Part shown: one piece after another, positions 1 to 6,557 of the stretch
Layout: each line of letters opens with the position of its first letter
Position numbering within the stretch: position 1 is the stretch's first letter
Assembly (NCBI RefSeq): GCF_943914805.1
Contig: NZ_CALUDM010000096.1
Location: 1 to 13,714, forward strand
Source: an uncultured Acinetobacter sp.
GTDB lineage: Bacteria > Pseudomonadota > Gammaproteobacteria > Pseudomonadales > Moraxellaceae
Length of the DNA: 13,714 nt
Direction: 5' to 3'
Translations under genes and position numbers: made by a program
Notes under the pieces: model-generated
Told to the model about the DNA's origin: nothing
The model's database searches: none
The model's input: only the letters and a program-made list of their open reading frames with translations

Positions 1-56
1 CGTCCGCTCTCGTCCGCTCTCGTCCGCTCTCGTCCGCTCTCGTCCGCTCTCGTCCG
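1..56. repeat. 10-bp perfect tandem repeat inside hsdS (at least 5.6 copies)
   Basis: Unit cgtccgctct on the plus strand, five full identical copies plus the first six bases of a sixth, cut off by the window start, so the true copy number is unknown. Read on the coding (minus) strand, the unit contains no stop codon in any frame, so the tract is translatable in all three frames, but each single-unit change shifts the frame downstream. Perfect identity between copies suggests recent slippage. It sits exactly at the junction between the central conserved region and the second half of HsdS. Confidence 0.95.
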
Positions 57-729
57 AAGGCGATTGTGCTTCGCTCATATCAAATGTCAATAATTTATCT
101 CTAAAATATTGATATTGTTGATTTCTCAGTTTAAGCTCCGCAGTCAGCTCCGCAGTCAGCTCCGCAGTCATAGCAGTAAATGCATCCAAAATTCGTACAA
201 TTTCGGCTTGAATTTCAAGGGATTTTTTAGGATTCTCTGGGCTTGGAATGGGGATTTGAAATTTTCTAAAACCATCCATATCTACAGAGGCAAAACTTGA
301 CATCGTTGTATTTTTTTTACACCAATCTGCCAATAAAAAACAATAATAAAAAATAAACTTCATATCAAAAACTTTTACATAGCTATCTTTCAAACTTAAA
401 TTGGTAAACCTTTGATTTGCCAAATATGGAACAGTAATTAATGCATGTTCACCAATCGTGGCCGATGTTGAAATTATGATGGAATTGGCAGGAAATAATT
501 TCCCCCCTTTTACAGCACTTTCCGAGATTTTTTGTAATGAGTCTCCAAGGATTTGACCATTCTCGCGGATGTCATCCATCCTAAACCACGGAACAGAACC
601 ATTTTCCCAAAATTCTTTTTTTGATGTCGATGGTGTATAGCCATTTTTTAAATGAAATATTTCTGAAACTGCTTTCCATTCAACCTGTGCGCCATCAAGT
701 AGCTTTTGCATAAAATCTGTATTACTCAT
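1..729 (-). CDS. hsdS: Type I restriction-modification specificity subunit HsdS, partial (243 codons visible)
   Basis: Specificity (DNA-recognition) subunit of a type I restriction-modification enzyme; it joins HsdM to form the methyltransferase and fixes the target sequence. The ATG at 729 overlaps the hsdM stop as ATGA, so translation is coupled. Seen: an EcoR124-like N-terminus (KLLDGAQVEWK, about 9-19), first target-recognition domain to about residue 160, then the central conserved region (IPIPSPENPKKSLEIQAEIV, RILDAFTAM) and three TAEL repeats (188-199) followed by LRNQQYQYFRDKLLTF. From about residue 225 the reading frame enters a 10-bp tandem repeat giving an Arg/Glu/Asp-rich decapeptide pattern, and it is open to the window edge. 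The second recognition domain lies outside the window, so whether the gene is intact cannot be seen. Family identity is firm; the target sequence cannot be read from this. Confidence 0.93.
   Translation of the reverse strand, partial: MSNTDFMQKLLDGAQVEWKAVSEIFHLKNGYTPSTSKKEFWENGSVPWFRMDDIRENGQILGDSLQKISESAVKGGKLFPANSIIISTSATIGEHALITVPYLANQRFTNLSLKDSYVKVFDMKFIFYYCFLLADWCKKNTTMSSFASVDMDGFRKFQIPIPSPENPKKSLEIQAEIVRILDAFTAMTAELTAELTAELKLRNQQYQYFRDKLLTFDMSEAQSPSDESGRERTRADESGRERT
133..168 (-). repeat. Three 12-bp repeats encoding TAEL-TAEL-TAEL in the HsdS spacer
   Basis: Three in-frame copies of a 12-bp unit (coding strand ACTGCGGAGCTG, last base varied in the final copy) encode three TAEL tetrapeptides, preceded by a related TAM. 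In the EcoR124I/EcoR124II pair the number of TAEL repeats (two versus three) sets the spacing between the two halves of the recognition site (six versus seven bases). This copy matches the three-repeat state. Confidence 0.92.
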
Positions 730-2279
730 ACCACGTCTTCCCCTTCAATCTCTGCCACTATCGCATCAATCTCTTTACGAAGTTGATCAATTTTAGTCAC
801 AGTGGTTTTTAACTCGGCATTAAGCTGAAAAATATCCACCTTTTCACGCGTGTCTTTGGCTTCAACATAGCTACTCACGGACAGATTATAATCGTTGGAT
901 TGAATCGCCTCTAAAGGTACAGACTGGGCAAAATGGTCTAAATTGGCCTTGCTGTCAAACACCTGCATGATCTGTTCAATGTGTTCATTTGTCAGAGTAT
1001 TGGTATTGGTTTCTTTTTTGAATAACCCACCAGCATCTATAAACTGGGTTGTAGTGTCTGTTTTATGTTTGGATAGAACCAGAATGGTGACAGCAATGGT
1101 GGTGCCATAAAACAAGTTCGATGCAAGCGAAATGACCGTTTCTACATAGTTATTATCTACCAAATATTGGCGAATTTTCTGCTCAGCACCACCTCGGTAA
1201 AAAATACCAGGGAAGCACACAATGGCCGCTCGACCCTTAGCAGATAAATAACTTAAGGTATGAAGCACAAAGGCAAAATCGGCTTTAGATTTGGGAGCAA
1301 GTACGCCTGCTGGGGCAAAGCGTTCATCATTGATTAAAGTGGGGTCATCCGAACCAATCCATTTCACCGAATACGGTGGGTTAGACACAATCGCATCAAA
1401 AGGTTTGTCATCGCCAAAGTGAGGTTCTCTTAACGTATCGCCTAACTGGATATTAAACTTGTCGTAGTTAATGTTGTGCAAGAACATATTCATACGCGCA
1501 AGGTTGTAGGTCGTATGATTGAGCTCTTGTCCAAAAAAACCGTCTTCTATAATGTGAGCATCAAAATGTTTTTTGGCTTGTAAAAGTAAAGAACCCGAAC
1601 CACAAGCAGGATCATAAATTTTATTGACGCTGGTTTGTTTGTGCATGGCAAGCTGGGCAATCAACTTTGACACATGCTGCGGAGTAAAAAATTCTCCTCC
1701 TGATTTTCCTGCATTGGCTGCATAGTTAGAAATCAGAAACTCGTAAGCATCACCAAACAGGTCGATATGACTGCCTTGAAAATCCCCAAAATGTAACCCT
1801 GCTACGCCCTTGAGCACAGCAGCCAAGCGGATATTTTTATCTTTGACAGTATTACCCAAACGGTTACTGGTTGTGTCAAAGTCAGCAAATAGGCCTTTAA
1901 TGTCCTGCTCCGACGGGTAGCCATTGGCAGAACTTTCTATAGCAGCAAAGATAGCAGCTAAGTCAGTATTCAAACTCTCGTTATTATTCGCATTTTTAGC
2001 AATATTGCCGAACAATTGACTTGGGTAGATGAAGTAACCCTTGGTTTTAATCGCATCGTCTTTGATATCTGTAGTAATAACTTGGTCAGAAAGTTCAGCA
2101 TATTTAATGCTGTCGTCACCGCCTTCGATATAACTGGCAAAATTTTCACTAATAAAACGATAAAATAGCGTACCTAAAACATATTGCTTGAAGTCCCAGC
2201 CATCAACTGCGCCACGGACATCGTTGGCTATCTGCCAGATTTGGCGTTGCAGTGCTGCGCGTTGTTGGGTACTGGTCAT
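726..2279 (-). CDS. hsdM: Type I restriction-modification DNA methyltransferase subunit HsdM
   Basis: Adenine-N6 methyltransferase subunit of a type I system; two copies with one HsdS form the modification enzyme, and HsdR is added for restriction. At 517 aa it has the usual EcoR124-type length, and the sequence resembles EcoR124I HsdM from end to end (for example TSTQQRAALQRQIWQIANDV at the N-terminus). Seen: N-terminal helical domain (about 1-175), the GGEFFTP entry to the catalytic domain (194-200), S-adenosylmethionine motif DPACGSGS (223-230), catalytic NPPY (300-303) and a C-terminal helical tail that ends in a coiled-coil-like stretch. All catalytic motifs are intact. The stop overlaps the hsdS start by four bases. 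An AGGA ribosome-binding site precedes the ATG. hsdR is not in the window; upstream of hsdM are a separate terminator and an unrelated gene. Confidence 0.97.
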   Translation of the reverse strand: MTSTQQRAALQRQIWQIANDVRGAVDGWDFKQYVLGTLFYRFISENFASYIEGGDDSIKYAELSDQVITTDIKDDAIKTKGYFIYPSQLFGNIAKNANNNESLNTDLAAIFAAIESSANGYPSEQDIKGLFADFDTTSNRLGNTVKDKNIRLAAVLKGVAGLHFGDFQGSHIDLFGDAYEFLISNYAANAGKSGGEFFTPQHVSKLIAQLAMHKQTSVNKIYDPACGSGSLLLQAKKHFDAHIIEDGFFGQELNHTTYNLARMNMFLHNINYDKFNIQLGDTLREPHFGDDKPFDAIVSNPPYSVKWIGSDDPTLINDERFAPAGVLAPKSKADFAFVLHTLSYLSAKGRAAIVCFPGIFYRGGAEQKIRQYLVDNNYVETVISLASNLFYGTTIAVTILVLSKHKTDTTTQFIDAGGLFKKETNTNTLTNEHIEQIMQVFDSKANLDHFAQSVPLEAIQSNDYNLSVSSYVEAKDTREKVDIFQLNAELKTTVTKIDQLRKEIDAIVAEIEGEDVV

Positions 2280-2319
2280 TTACAAATCCTGTAAAAAAAA
2301 TAAGAATCAAAGTTAAAAC

Positions 2320-2345
2320 GAATATTAACCTATAAGTTAATATTC
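2320..2345. promoter_or_regulatory. Perfect 10-bp inverted repeat upstream of hsdM, possible operator
   Basis: Arms gaatattaac and gttaatattc are exact reverse complements around a 6-bp spacer (ctataa), 41-66 bases upstream of the hsdM start. There is no T-run beside it, so it is not a terminator. Size and spacing suit a dimeric HTH repressor; none is encoded next to it in the window. Confidence 0.5.
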
Positions 2346-2366
2346 AAATACAAGATAAATCAACAA
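2337..2366 (-). promoter_or_regulatory. Candidate hsdMS promoter
   Basis: On the minus strand, TTGTTG (2366-2361) and TATTAA (2342-2337) are separated by 18 bases, which would give a leader of about 50 nt before the hsdM ATG. The -10 box lies inside the left arm of the 2320-2345 inverted repeat, so a protein bound there would block the promoter. Judged by eye in AT-rich DNA. Confidence 0.4.
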
Positions 2367-2408
2367 TTAGACCTGATTACCCACTCATTCATTTAGCATC
2401 AGGCAGAT

Positions 2409-2436
2409 ATAAAAAATAAAGGGAGCCGAAGCTCCC
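2409..2436 (-). terminator. Intrinsic terminator after the Gp3-like gene
   Basis: On the minus strand GGGAGC and GCTCCC pair around a TTCG tetraloop (2436-2421), followed at once by TTTATTTTTTAT. It lies 30 bases after the stop of the 2466-3368 gene and isolates hsdM from that gene. Confidence 0.9.
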
Positions 2437-2465
2437 AAGTTTATCAATTCTGTAATTCAACCATC

Positions 2466-3368
2466 TTAATTCACCACCCTCACACTCTGCTGCAACCCCT
2501 GCTGAATATCCTGCACAAACCCTTCAGGTGAACCTTGTTGCTCTACCGTCAGGTTCTGCTCTTGTTCAGGAAAGTACTCCTCCAGCACGTCTAACCCTTC
2601 TTGTATATCCATCTCAAACCGTGCATTGGCAAAACCTCGTCTGGCAATATGATCCAGTGCCTCCTGATAAAACCCTGCCTGCTTGCTCTGTTCATCAATT
2701 TGCTTGGCTTGAGTAATGGCATCATTCAGGCTAATACCCTCTCGTAAAGTTAGATCCACGTAGTACACCGGCTGGCGATAGCTTTGTGTGGTACTTTTCC
2801 CTCTTAAAGTGAGTTGCAATGGTAGGCACGACAGTAAGCCTCCTGAAGCTGCACTGTAGTAACTCAAGCGTGCTGCCAAAGTCCGAATACTGTTAAAGCC
2901 TGTGGTTCTAAAGATAAATGTTCCAAACTCATCCGAGTCATCCAAATTCACATGCAAACGTCCATAAGGCTTGCAATTCCCTCCTTGAGCCAATGGACAT
3001 AAATCAGGTGATGGACAGGGATGTTGCTCGACCCCTTGATTGGTTAAACGTTGGCAGGTTTCACCATTACCTACACAAACAGGTCGACCGGTCTGCCGAT
3101 CGAATAGGCTGTACTCCGCACGTAAGTTTAAATCAGGATCATTAAAGATCATTCTAACTGGAATGGTTCTAAGTTTTTGATTGGGTGCCTGCGCCCGAAG
3201 TTGTTCATCTAATGGATGTTTTATCCAGCCACTCTCTTTACTTTGAATCTGGGAAGTAATGGTGAACTGATCATCTTTTTCAGGTAGACGTTTGCCATTC
3301 TTTTCTACCATACGGCCAATACTGATACGTCCCAGAGCCGGTGGTGTAATCGCTAAACCTTTAATCAT
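2466..3368 (-). CDS. phiC31 Gp3-like / 'hydrolase or metal-binding protein' family
   Basis: A 300-aa soluble protein of the type often annotated as 'hydrolase or metal-binding protein' in mobile elements; its N-terminal pattern (GRISIGRMVEKNGKRLPEKD) and the cysteine-rich middle resemble the Gp3-like recombination-directionality-factor family of phage phiC31. I recognise the family from memory, without a search. Seen: conserved N-terminal block (1-50), a cysteine cluster C98, C105, C118, C124, C132 (CPSPDLC...C) likely to bind a metal, the block FGTFIFRTTGFNSIRTLAARL (148-168, where such proteins have a conserved T/S pattern), and a variable acidic, Gln-rich tail. AGGAG precedes the ATG by 10 bases. 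Own terminator downstream. Its neighbours YqaJ and DUF932 are regular companions on plasmids and integrative elements, suggesting a shared role in DNA processing; a directionality role is inference only, as no integrase is seen here. Confidence 0.65.
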   Translation of the reverse strand: MIKGLAITPPALGRISIGRMVEKNGKRLPEKDDQFTITSQIQSKESGWIKHPLDEQLRAQAPNQKLRTIPVRMIFNDPDLNLRAEYSLFDRQTGRPVCVGNGETCQRLTNQGVEQHPCPSPDLCPLAQGGNCKPYGRLHVNLDDSDEFGTFIFRTTGFNSIRTLAARLSYYSAASGGLLSCLPLQLTLRGKSTTQSYRQPVYYVDLTLREGISLNDAITQAKQIDEQSKQAGFYQEALDHIARRGFANARFEMDIQEGLDVLEEYFPEQEQNLTVEQQGSPEGFVQDIQQGLQQSVRVVN

Positions 3369-3450
3369 GGTTTGTAACTCCTAATATTTTTTTACTGCTG
3401 ACCCTTTGTTATGTAAACAAATACAAAACCATTTAAAGATCAGATGAAAT

Positions 3451-3514
3451 GCAAAGACCGCCATTATTAGTCCACCGCTCCTTCGGGAGTCGGTGGATCG
3501 GGGTGGTTTTTTGC
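3451..3514. other. Nested hairpin between the YqaJ and Gp3-like genes
   Basis: Inner stem tccaccg-ctcc / ggag-t-cggtgga (3471-3497), with one bulged T and a cUUCGg tetraloop if read on the plus strand. An outer imperfect stem pairs gcaaagaccgcc (3451-3462) with ggtggttttttgc (3502-3514). Plus-strand T-runs follow (3507-3512, 3517-3521). It lies in the 182-bp gap between two minus-strand genes. It may be a complex terminator for the YqaJ transcript or a structured RNA; the loop and T-runs favour the plus strand, yet no plus-strand gene precedes it. Confidence 0.55.
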
Positions 3515-3550
3515 GCTTTTTGGAAGATTAGAAATATCGATGCGATGAAT

Positions 3551-4591
3551 TCAGTCATCTGTGTAGATCTGAAAACGTCGTGTACCTGTTTTGCTTTGCG
3601 GAAACTGCTCAAGCATTTCTGGGTGAAATTTGAGTAAGGCTTTGCTGTCTAAACTGATTGAATCTTTGGATTTCTTCCACGTCACTGAACCACTGACAAA
3701 GGTTGCTCGTTCAGCATCCCTCATCAACATCTGAATTTGATGCTTAGTTTCATCAAAATTGTTTTGATGTTTTTCAATGTGATGCTTTTCTTGAATCAGT
3801 TGAGCAAACAATTGATTGGCTTGTTCGTTATGACTCAAGTCTTCAACAGTCAACGGAATATGTTGTGGATAGAGCTGCTGTATGGCTTTGGCTGCCGATT
3901 CACTGGCATCCACATCAGGTGGTGTATCATTTTCCACACATTCCCAAAAGTAGCGTTCAGCATTGACGATATGCTCAATCACTGATTCCGAGCGTGTCAC
4001 TTTGAAAATACGAGTTTCATGCCCACAGATCAGTACGCAAATATGTGCTGCTTTTTTACCTGTCACCGCCAATTGATGTTGTACCTGACACAGGACATAT
4101 AAAGGCACACCATCTCGCCAAAGTTTGGCACCATATTCTCCTGCGGTTTTACATTCTAAAATTTGTACTTCATCACTGCCCACCACGGAGTAATCCAAAT
4201 TAGCTAGCATGAAATGCTTATCCGCTTCGGGATGTTGCAGTACAGCATTGATACGACGGACTTTGTTGTTGGTGTGCATGCTGTAGTATTCAGCGACCAA
4301 AGGTTCAAGTTGCTTGCCCCAATATAAAGGTGCATGTCCTGAACTTTCATCTTCGATGGATTGTTTAACTCGCCCTGTTTTGATCATCCACAGTTCAAGC
4401 ATCGACATATAGGGATTCAGCCCACATGCGGATGCACAGTCACTACTGCCGATTCCCTTGCGTCTTACTTCAAGCCATTCTGCCTGTGTCATATTTTTGG
4501 TATTCACTAGGCGTTTGGCTGTAAACAATTTTGGGGCAATAAAAGGTGTACTTGCTTGTTGAATGGAAGGATTTAGTATTGCTGTATTCAT
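3551..4591 (-). CDS. YqaJ-type viral recombinase / lambda-exonuclease-like nuclease
   Basis: A 346-aa member of the YqaJ family, in the PD-(D/E)XK nuclease superfamily that includes lambda Exo; such enzymes degrade one strand of duplex DNA to produce single strands for annealing-type recombination. Seen: RRKGIGSSDCASACGLNPY (43-61), YWGKQLEPLVAEYY (90-103, with E96), catalytic D133 in NLDY, the E146-C-K148 pair in ILECKTAG, and QVQHQLAVTG (169-178), the helix normally following the catalytic core. All key residues are present. The C-terminal half (about 250-346) is helical, then ends in SGSVTWKK...TGTRRFQIY. AGGA lies before the ATG. A DUF932 gene lies upstream and a Gp3-like gene downstream, the usual mobile-element set. 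No single-strand annealing protein is evident in the window. Confidence 0.9.
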   Translation of the reverse strand: MNTAILNPSIQQASTPFIAPKLFTAKRLVNTKNMTQAEWLEVRRKGIGSSDCASACGLNPYMSMLELWMIKTGRVKQSIEDESSGHAPLYWGKQLEPLVAEYYSMHTNNKVRRINAVLQHPEADKHFMLANLDYSVVGSDEVQILECKTAGEYGAKLWRDGVPLYVLCQVQHQLAVTGKKAAHICVLICGHETRIFKVTRSESVIEHIVNAERYFWECVENDTPPDVDASESAAKAIQQLYPQHIPLTVEDLSHNEQANQLFAQLIQEKHHIEKHQNNFDETKHQIQMLMRDAERATFVSGSVTWKKSKDSISLDSKALLKFHPEMLEQFPQSKTGTRRFQIYTDD

Positions 4592-4656
4592 GTTGAATTC
4601 CTGATTTTTAATTGAGCGTTATGAAGTCGTTTTGATCGAAATGACAAATTTCGGGC

Positions 4657-4686
4657 ATAAAAAAACCACAGCCGAAGCTATGGTTT
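4657..4686 (-). terminator. Intrinsic terminator after the DUF932 gene
   Basis: On the minus strand AAACCATAGC pairs with GCTGTGGTTT (one T-G wobble) around TTCG, and is followed by a further run of T. It lies about 85 bases after the DUF932 stop and 66 bases before the YqaJ start, so the YqaJ gene needs its own promoter or read-through. Confidence 0.88.
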
Positions 4687-4768
4687 GATTATTCTTAAAA
4701 TTTAATATTCCGTTTTAAAATAAGAATATAGGTCTAAATTTCCATGACTGAAAAATGTATTTGTCTCA

Positions 4769-5812
4769 CTATGCAAGCATATTGAGTGCCTGCTCCAATC
4801 CTCGTTGTTTGATCGATGCACCAGCACCAAACCAAGCTGAATCGAGACGGTGATCAGTACTCATAGCTCTGCGTTCATGGTCAATAAATTCTGTGATGGA
4901 ACACAGTAATCCATAGGCTGTTCCTTTGGAAGAGCTCAGCTCTGCACCACGCCCCTGACCGTTAAACATCTCCATCGCTTTACTCATCGATTTGGCATTC
5001 GGTTCAGATTTTTCCTTGCTATTGGCTTGGGCTTGCAAGGCTACATCACGGTAGAACTGAATGATGTTGTCCTCCTGATCTAATACGTTGTTCATGGTGT
5101 TGTTATTGAATACTGCATCAAAATAAGCAGAGGCTTCCATCTGACTAACCTTACGCTGTGTCAGTTGCTTCATTTCATACATGTGTTCATCCCATGCACG
5201 TACTGAAATACCCAATTGCTGTTTGACCTTATCTGCATCAAATTTAGTACTGTGTGGAACTTTGACCACACCTGCACTGCTATTTTGTCCTTTTAAGGCA
5301 ATGGATAAAGTGTTGTTACAGACCACACGGATCGAGGTAAATTGTGCGGTGGTGGCAAGGGTTCCATCACATGCGGTTGCTAAAAGCATATAGCCATTAC
5401 TGACATCTTTACCCTTTAACATAGAGGTTTGTCCAGTACGTGCCAATGCCCAGAATTTCTTTCCACCTTTCAATACACCTGCGGTTTCAAGCTCAAAGCC
5501 TGATTGCTCAGTGAGGTTGCGATAAAATTCTAAAATCTCTCTGGGTTGAACTTCCTGAAAGCGTTGACTGACGACTGACAGTGGAGCATGGGTATCAGAA
5601 CGATAAAGGACTCGTTGTTCTTCATAGGGCATGATGATACTTTGCCCTCGTTCATTTTGAGCCATATAACTGACATTGGAGGATTCAATGCGCCAGTCCA
5701 TGCCTGCTTGTTGTGCCCAGACTTCTATCGGTTGGTTTTGGGTGAGTTGGTTGCCGAGCCCATGCCAAGGGGTTTCTCCGACATACGCCATTTGTTCAAT
5801 TTGATGTGACAT
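4769..5812 (-). CDS. DUF932 domain phage/plasmid-like protein
   Basis: A 347-aa protein of the DUF932 (phage/plasmid-like) family. Diagnostic parts: TPWHGLG (14-20) at the N-terminus, LSVVSQRFQEVQPREILEFY (about 78-97), GGKKFWALA (116-124) and TSIRVVCNNTLSIAL (about 159-173), followed by a charged helical region and a C-terminal GTAYGLLCSITEFIDHERRA block. The molecular function of the family is not established; it is typically found on plasmids, phages and integrative elements next to recombination genes, as here. AAGGAA precedes the ATG. Length is normal and the gene is intact. It is followed by its own terminator, so it may be transcribed singly despite the shared orientation with YqaJ and the Gp3-like gene. 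Confidence 0.9.
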   Translation of the reverse strand: MSHQIEQMAYVGETPWHGLGNQLTQNQPIEVWAQQAGMDWRIESSNVSYMAQNERGQSIIMPYEEQRVLYRSDTHAPLSVVSQRFQEVQPREILEFYRNLTEQSGFELETAGVLKGGKKFWALARTGQTSMLKGKDVSNGYMLLATACDGTLATTAQFTSIRVVCNNTLSIALKGQNSSAGVVKVPHSTKFDADKVKQQLGISVRAWDEHMYEMKQLTQRKVSQMEASAYFDAVFNNNTMNNVLDQEDNIIQFYRDVALQAQANSKEKSEPNAKSMSKAMEMFNGQGRGAELSSSKGTAYGLLCSITEFIDHERRAMSTDHRLDSAWFGAGASIKQRGLEQALNMLA

Positions 5813-5871
5813 CGTTTTATTCCTTTTAATTTGAAATTGAAATTTGAATCTGTGTTGATACGAATCAATCT

Positions 5872-6159
5872 TTAGTACAGAAGATGTGTTGGAAACTTTT
5901 GGTAGCAGTTATGGCAGAAGCATAAATTTTGCTGTGATGGTGTGCTTGATTCTGTGAATGAATTCAATACACTTCCCAAAACCGTTCCTGCGATTTCACC
6001 AATAATCGGTGGTAGATTGAATGTCTTTGCGACTGTGCTTCCTAATGTACCCAATGTGGTTGGGGTAACTAGACTAGATAAGGTTGTATTGGATTGTTGC
6101 GTACTTGCTTCAACCAACATCACATTCGTTGAATGGCAAAAGGGACAGCTCAAGCTCAT
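5872..6159 (-). CDS. Small protein with terminal CxxC pairs and hydrophobic Gly-rich core
   Basis: A 95-aa protein I do not recognise. I chose the ATG at 6159 because AAGGAG lies eight bases upstream; the frame is open further to 6258, but that part would run through a terminator hairpin. Seen: CPFC (5-8) near the N-terminus and CFCHNC near the C-terminus, which together could form one zinc ribbon, split by about 70 residues. The insert has a Ser/Thr-rich part and then a hydrophobic, glycine-rich segment (roughly LPPIIGEIAGTVLGSVLNSF) like a glycine-zipper or membrane-inserting helix. It ends in TAA 59 bases before the DUF932 start and shares its direction, so it may be the first gene of that cluster. 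Function unknown. Confidence 0.7.
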   Translation of the reverse strand: MSLSCPFCHSTNVMLVEASTQQSNTTLSSLVTPTTLGTLGSTVAKTFNLPPIIGEIAGTVLGSVLNSFTESSTPSQQNLCFCHNCYQKFPTHLLY

Positions 6160-6182
6160 AGCTCTACTCCTTAATTTTGGGC

Positions 6183-6210
6183 ATAAAAAAACCTGCGGGG
6201 TGGCAGGCTT
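6183..6210 (-). terminator. Terminator-like hairpin in the leader of the 95-aa gene
   Basis: On the minus strand AAGCCTGC pairs with GCAGGTTT (one G-T wobble) around CACCCC, followed by further T residues. It ends about 24 bases before the ATG at 6159. No clear minus-strand gene precedes it, so it acts either as an attenuator of the 95-aa gene or as the terminator of an unseen transcript. Confidence 0.75.
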
Positions 6211-6403
6211 TGTTTTCATATATTCATGAATGGCTCGAAAAAGCTTCATGATTCTCATTAGGATGTTATGTATTTGAAATAATTTAGAATGTTATTCAGT
6301 CTACTTCGCTATTTGCATTTTTTTAATATTTTTCCGCCAACAGCTTTGCTGTGATTTTATTTAACAAATTTTATATTACCTCCATGCTGTAAAGGAGATA
6401 ATC

Positions 6404-6556
6404 ATGGCTAATTTATATCAATGTGCAGAATGTTACACAACACTCTATGGCGATGCTTTACCAGAAGGTGAATATTATAATTCTATCGTGAACGGTGAAC
6501 TATGCTCTTCATGTCAAGCTGAGCAAGATGATGATTTTTATGACGATGATGATTGA
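6404..6556 (+). CDS. 50-aa double-CxxC protein with acidic tail
   Basis: Unrecognised small protein. An excellent AAAGGAG ribosome-binding site six bases before the ATG makes it a convincing gene. Seen: CAEC (7-10) and CSSC (34-37), a spacing that fits a zinc ribbon or rubredoxin-like knuckle, and a strongly acidic C-terminus (DDDFYDDDD, 42-50). The ORF ends one base before the ATG of the HicA-like gene, and that gene ends one base before the ankyrin gene, so the three form one coupled unit with this as the only member with a strong ribosome-binding site. An acidic tail next to a possible RNA-binding toxin-like protein is suggestive of a neutralising partner, but that is inference. Confidence 0.75.
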   Translation: MANLYQCAECYTTLYGDALPEGEYYNSIVNGELCSSCQAEQDDDFYDDDD

Positions 6557-6557
6557 T

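Noticed and set aside
1..56. CRISPR-like or intergenic satellite reading of the 10-bp repeats
   Set aside because: There are no spacers, the unit is too short for CRISPR, and the tract is in frame with the coding sequence of hsdS.
2528..3145. Plus-strand ORFs opposite the Gp3-like gene
   Set aside because: They overlap a well-supported gene in antisense and lack ribosome-binding sites or recognisable products.
4690..4728. tattctta / taagaata inverted repeat between the DUF932 and YqaJ genes
   Set aside because: Eight-base AT-rich arms 23 bases apart are weak, and the nearby terminator already explains this stretch.
6160..6258. N-terminal extension of the 95-aa gene to 128 aa
   Set aside because: The extension would be translated through a terminator hairpin and lacks a good ribosome-binding site, while AAGGAG precedes the internal ATG at 6159.
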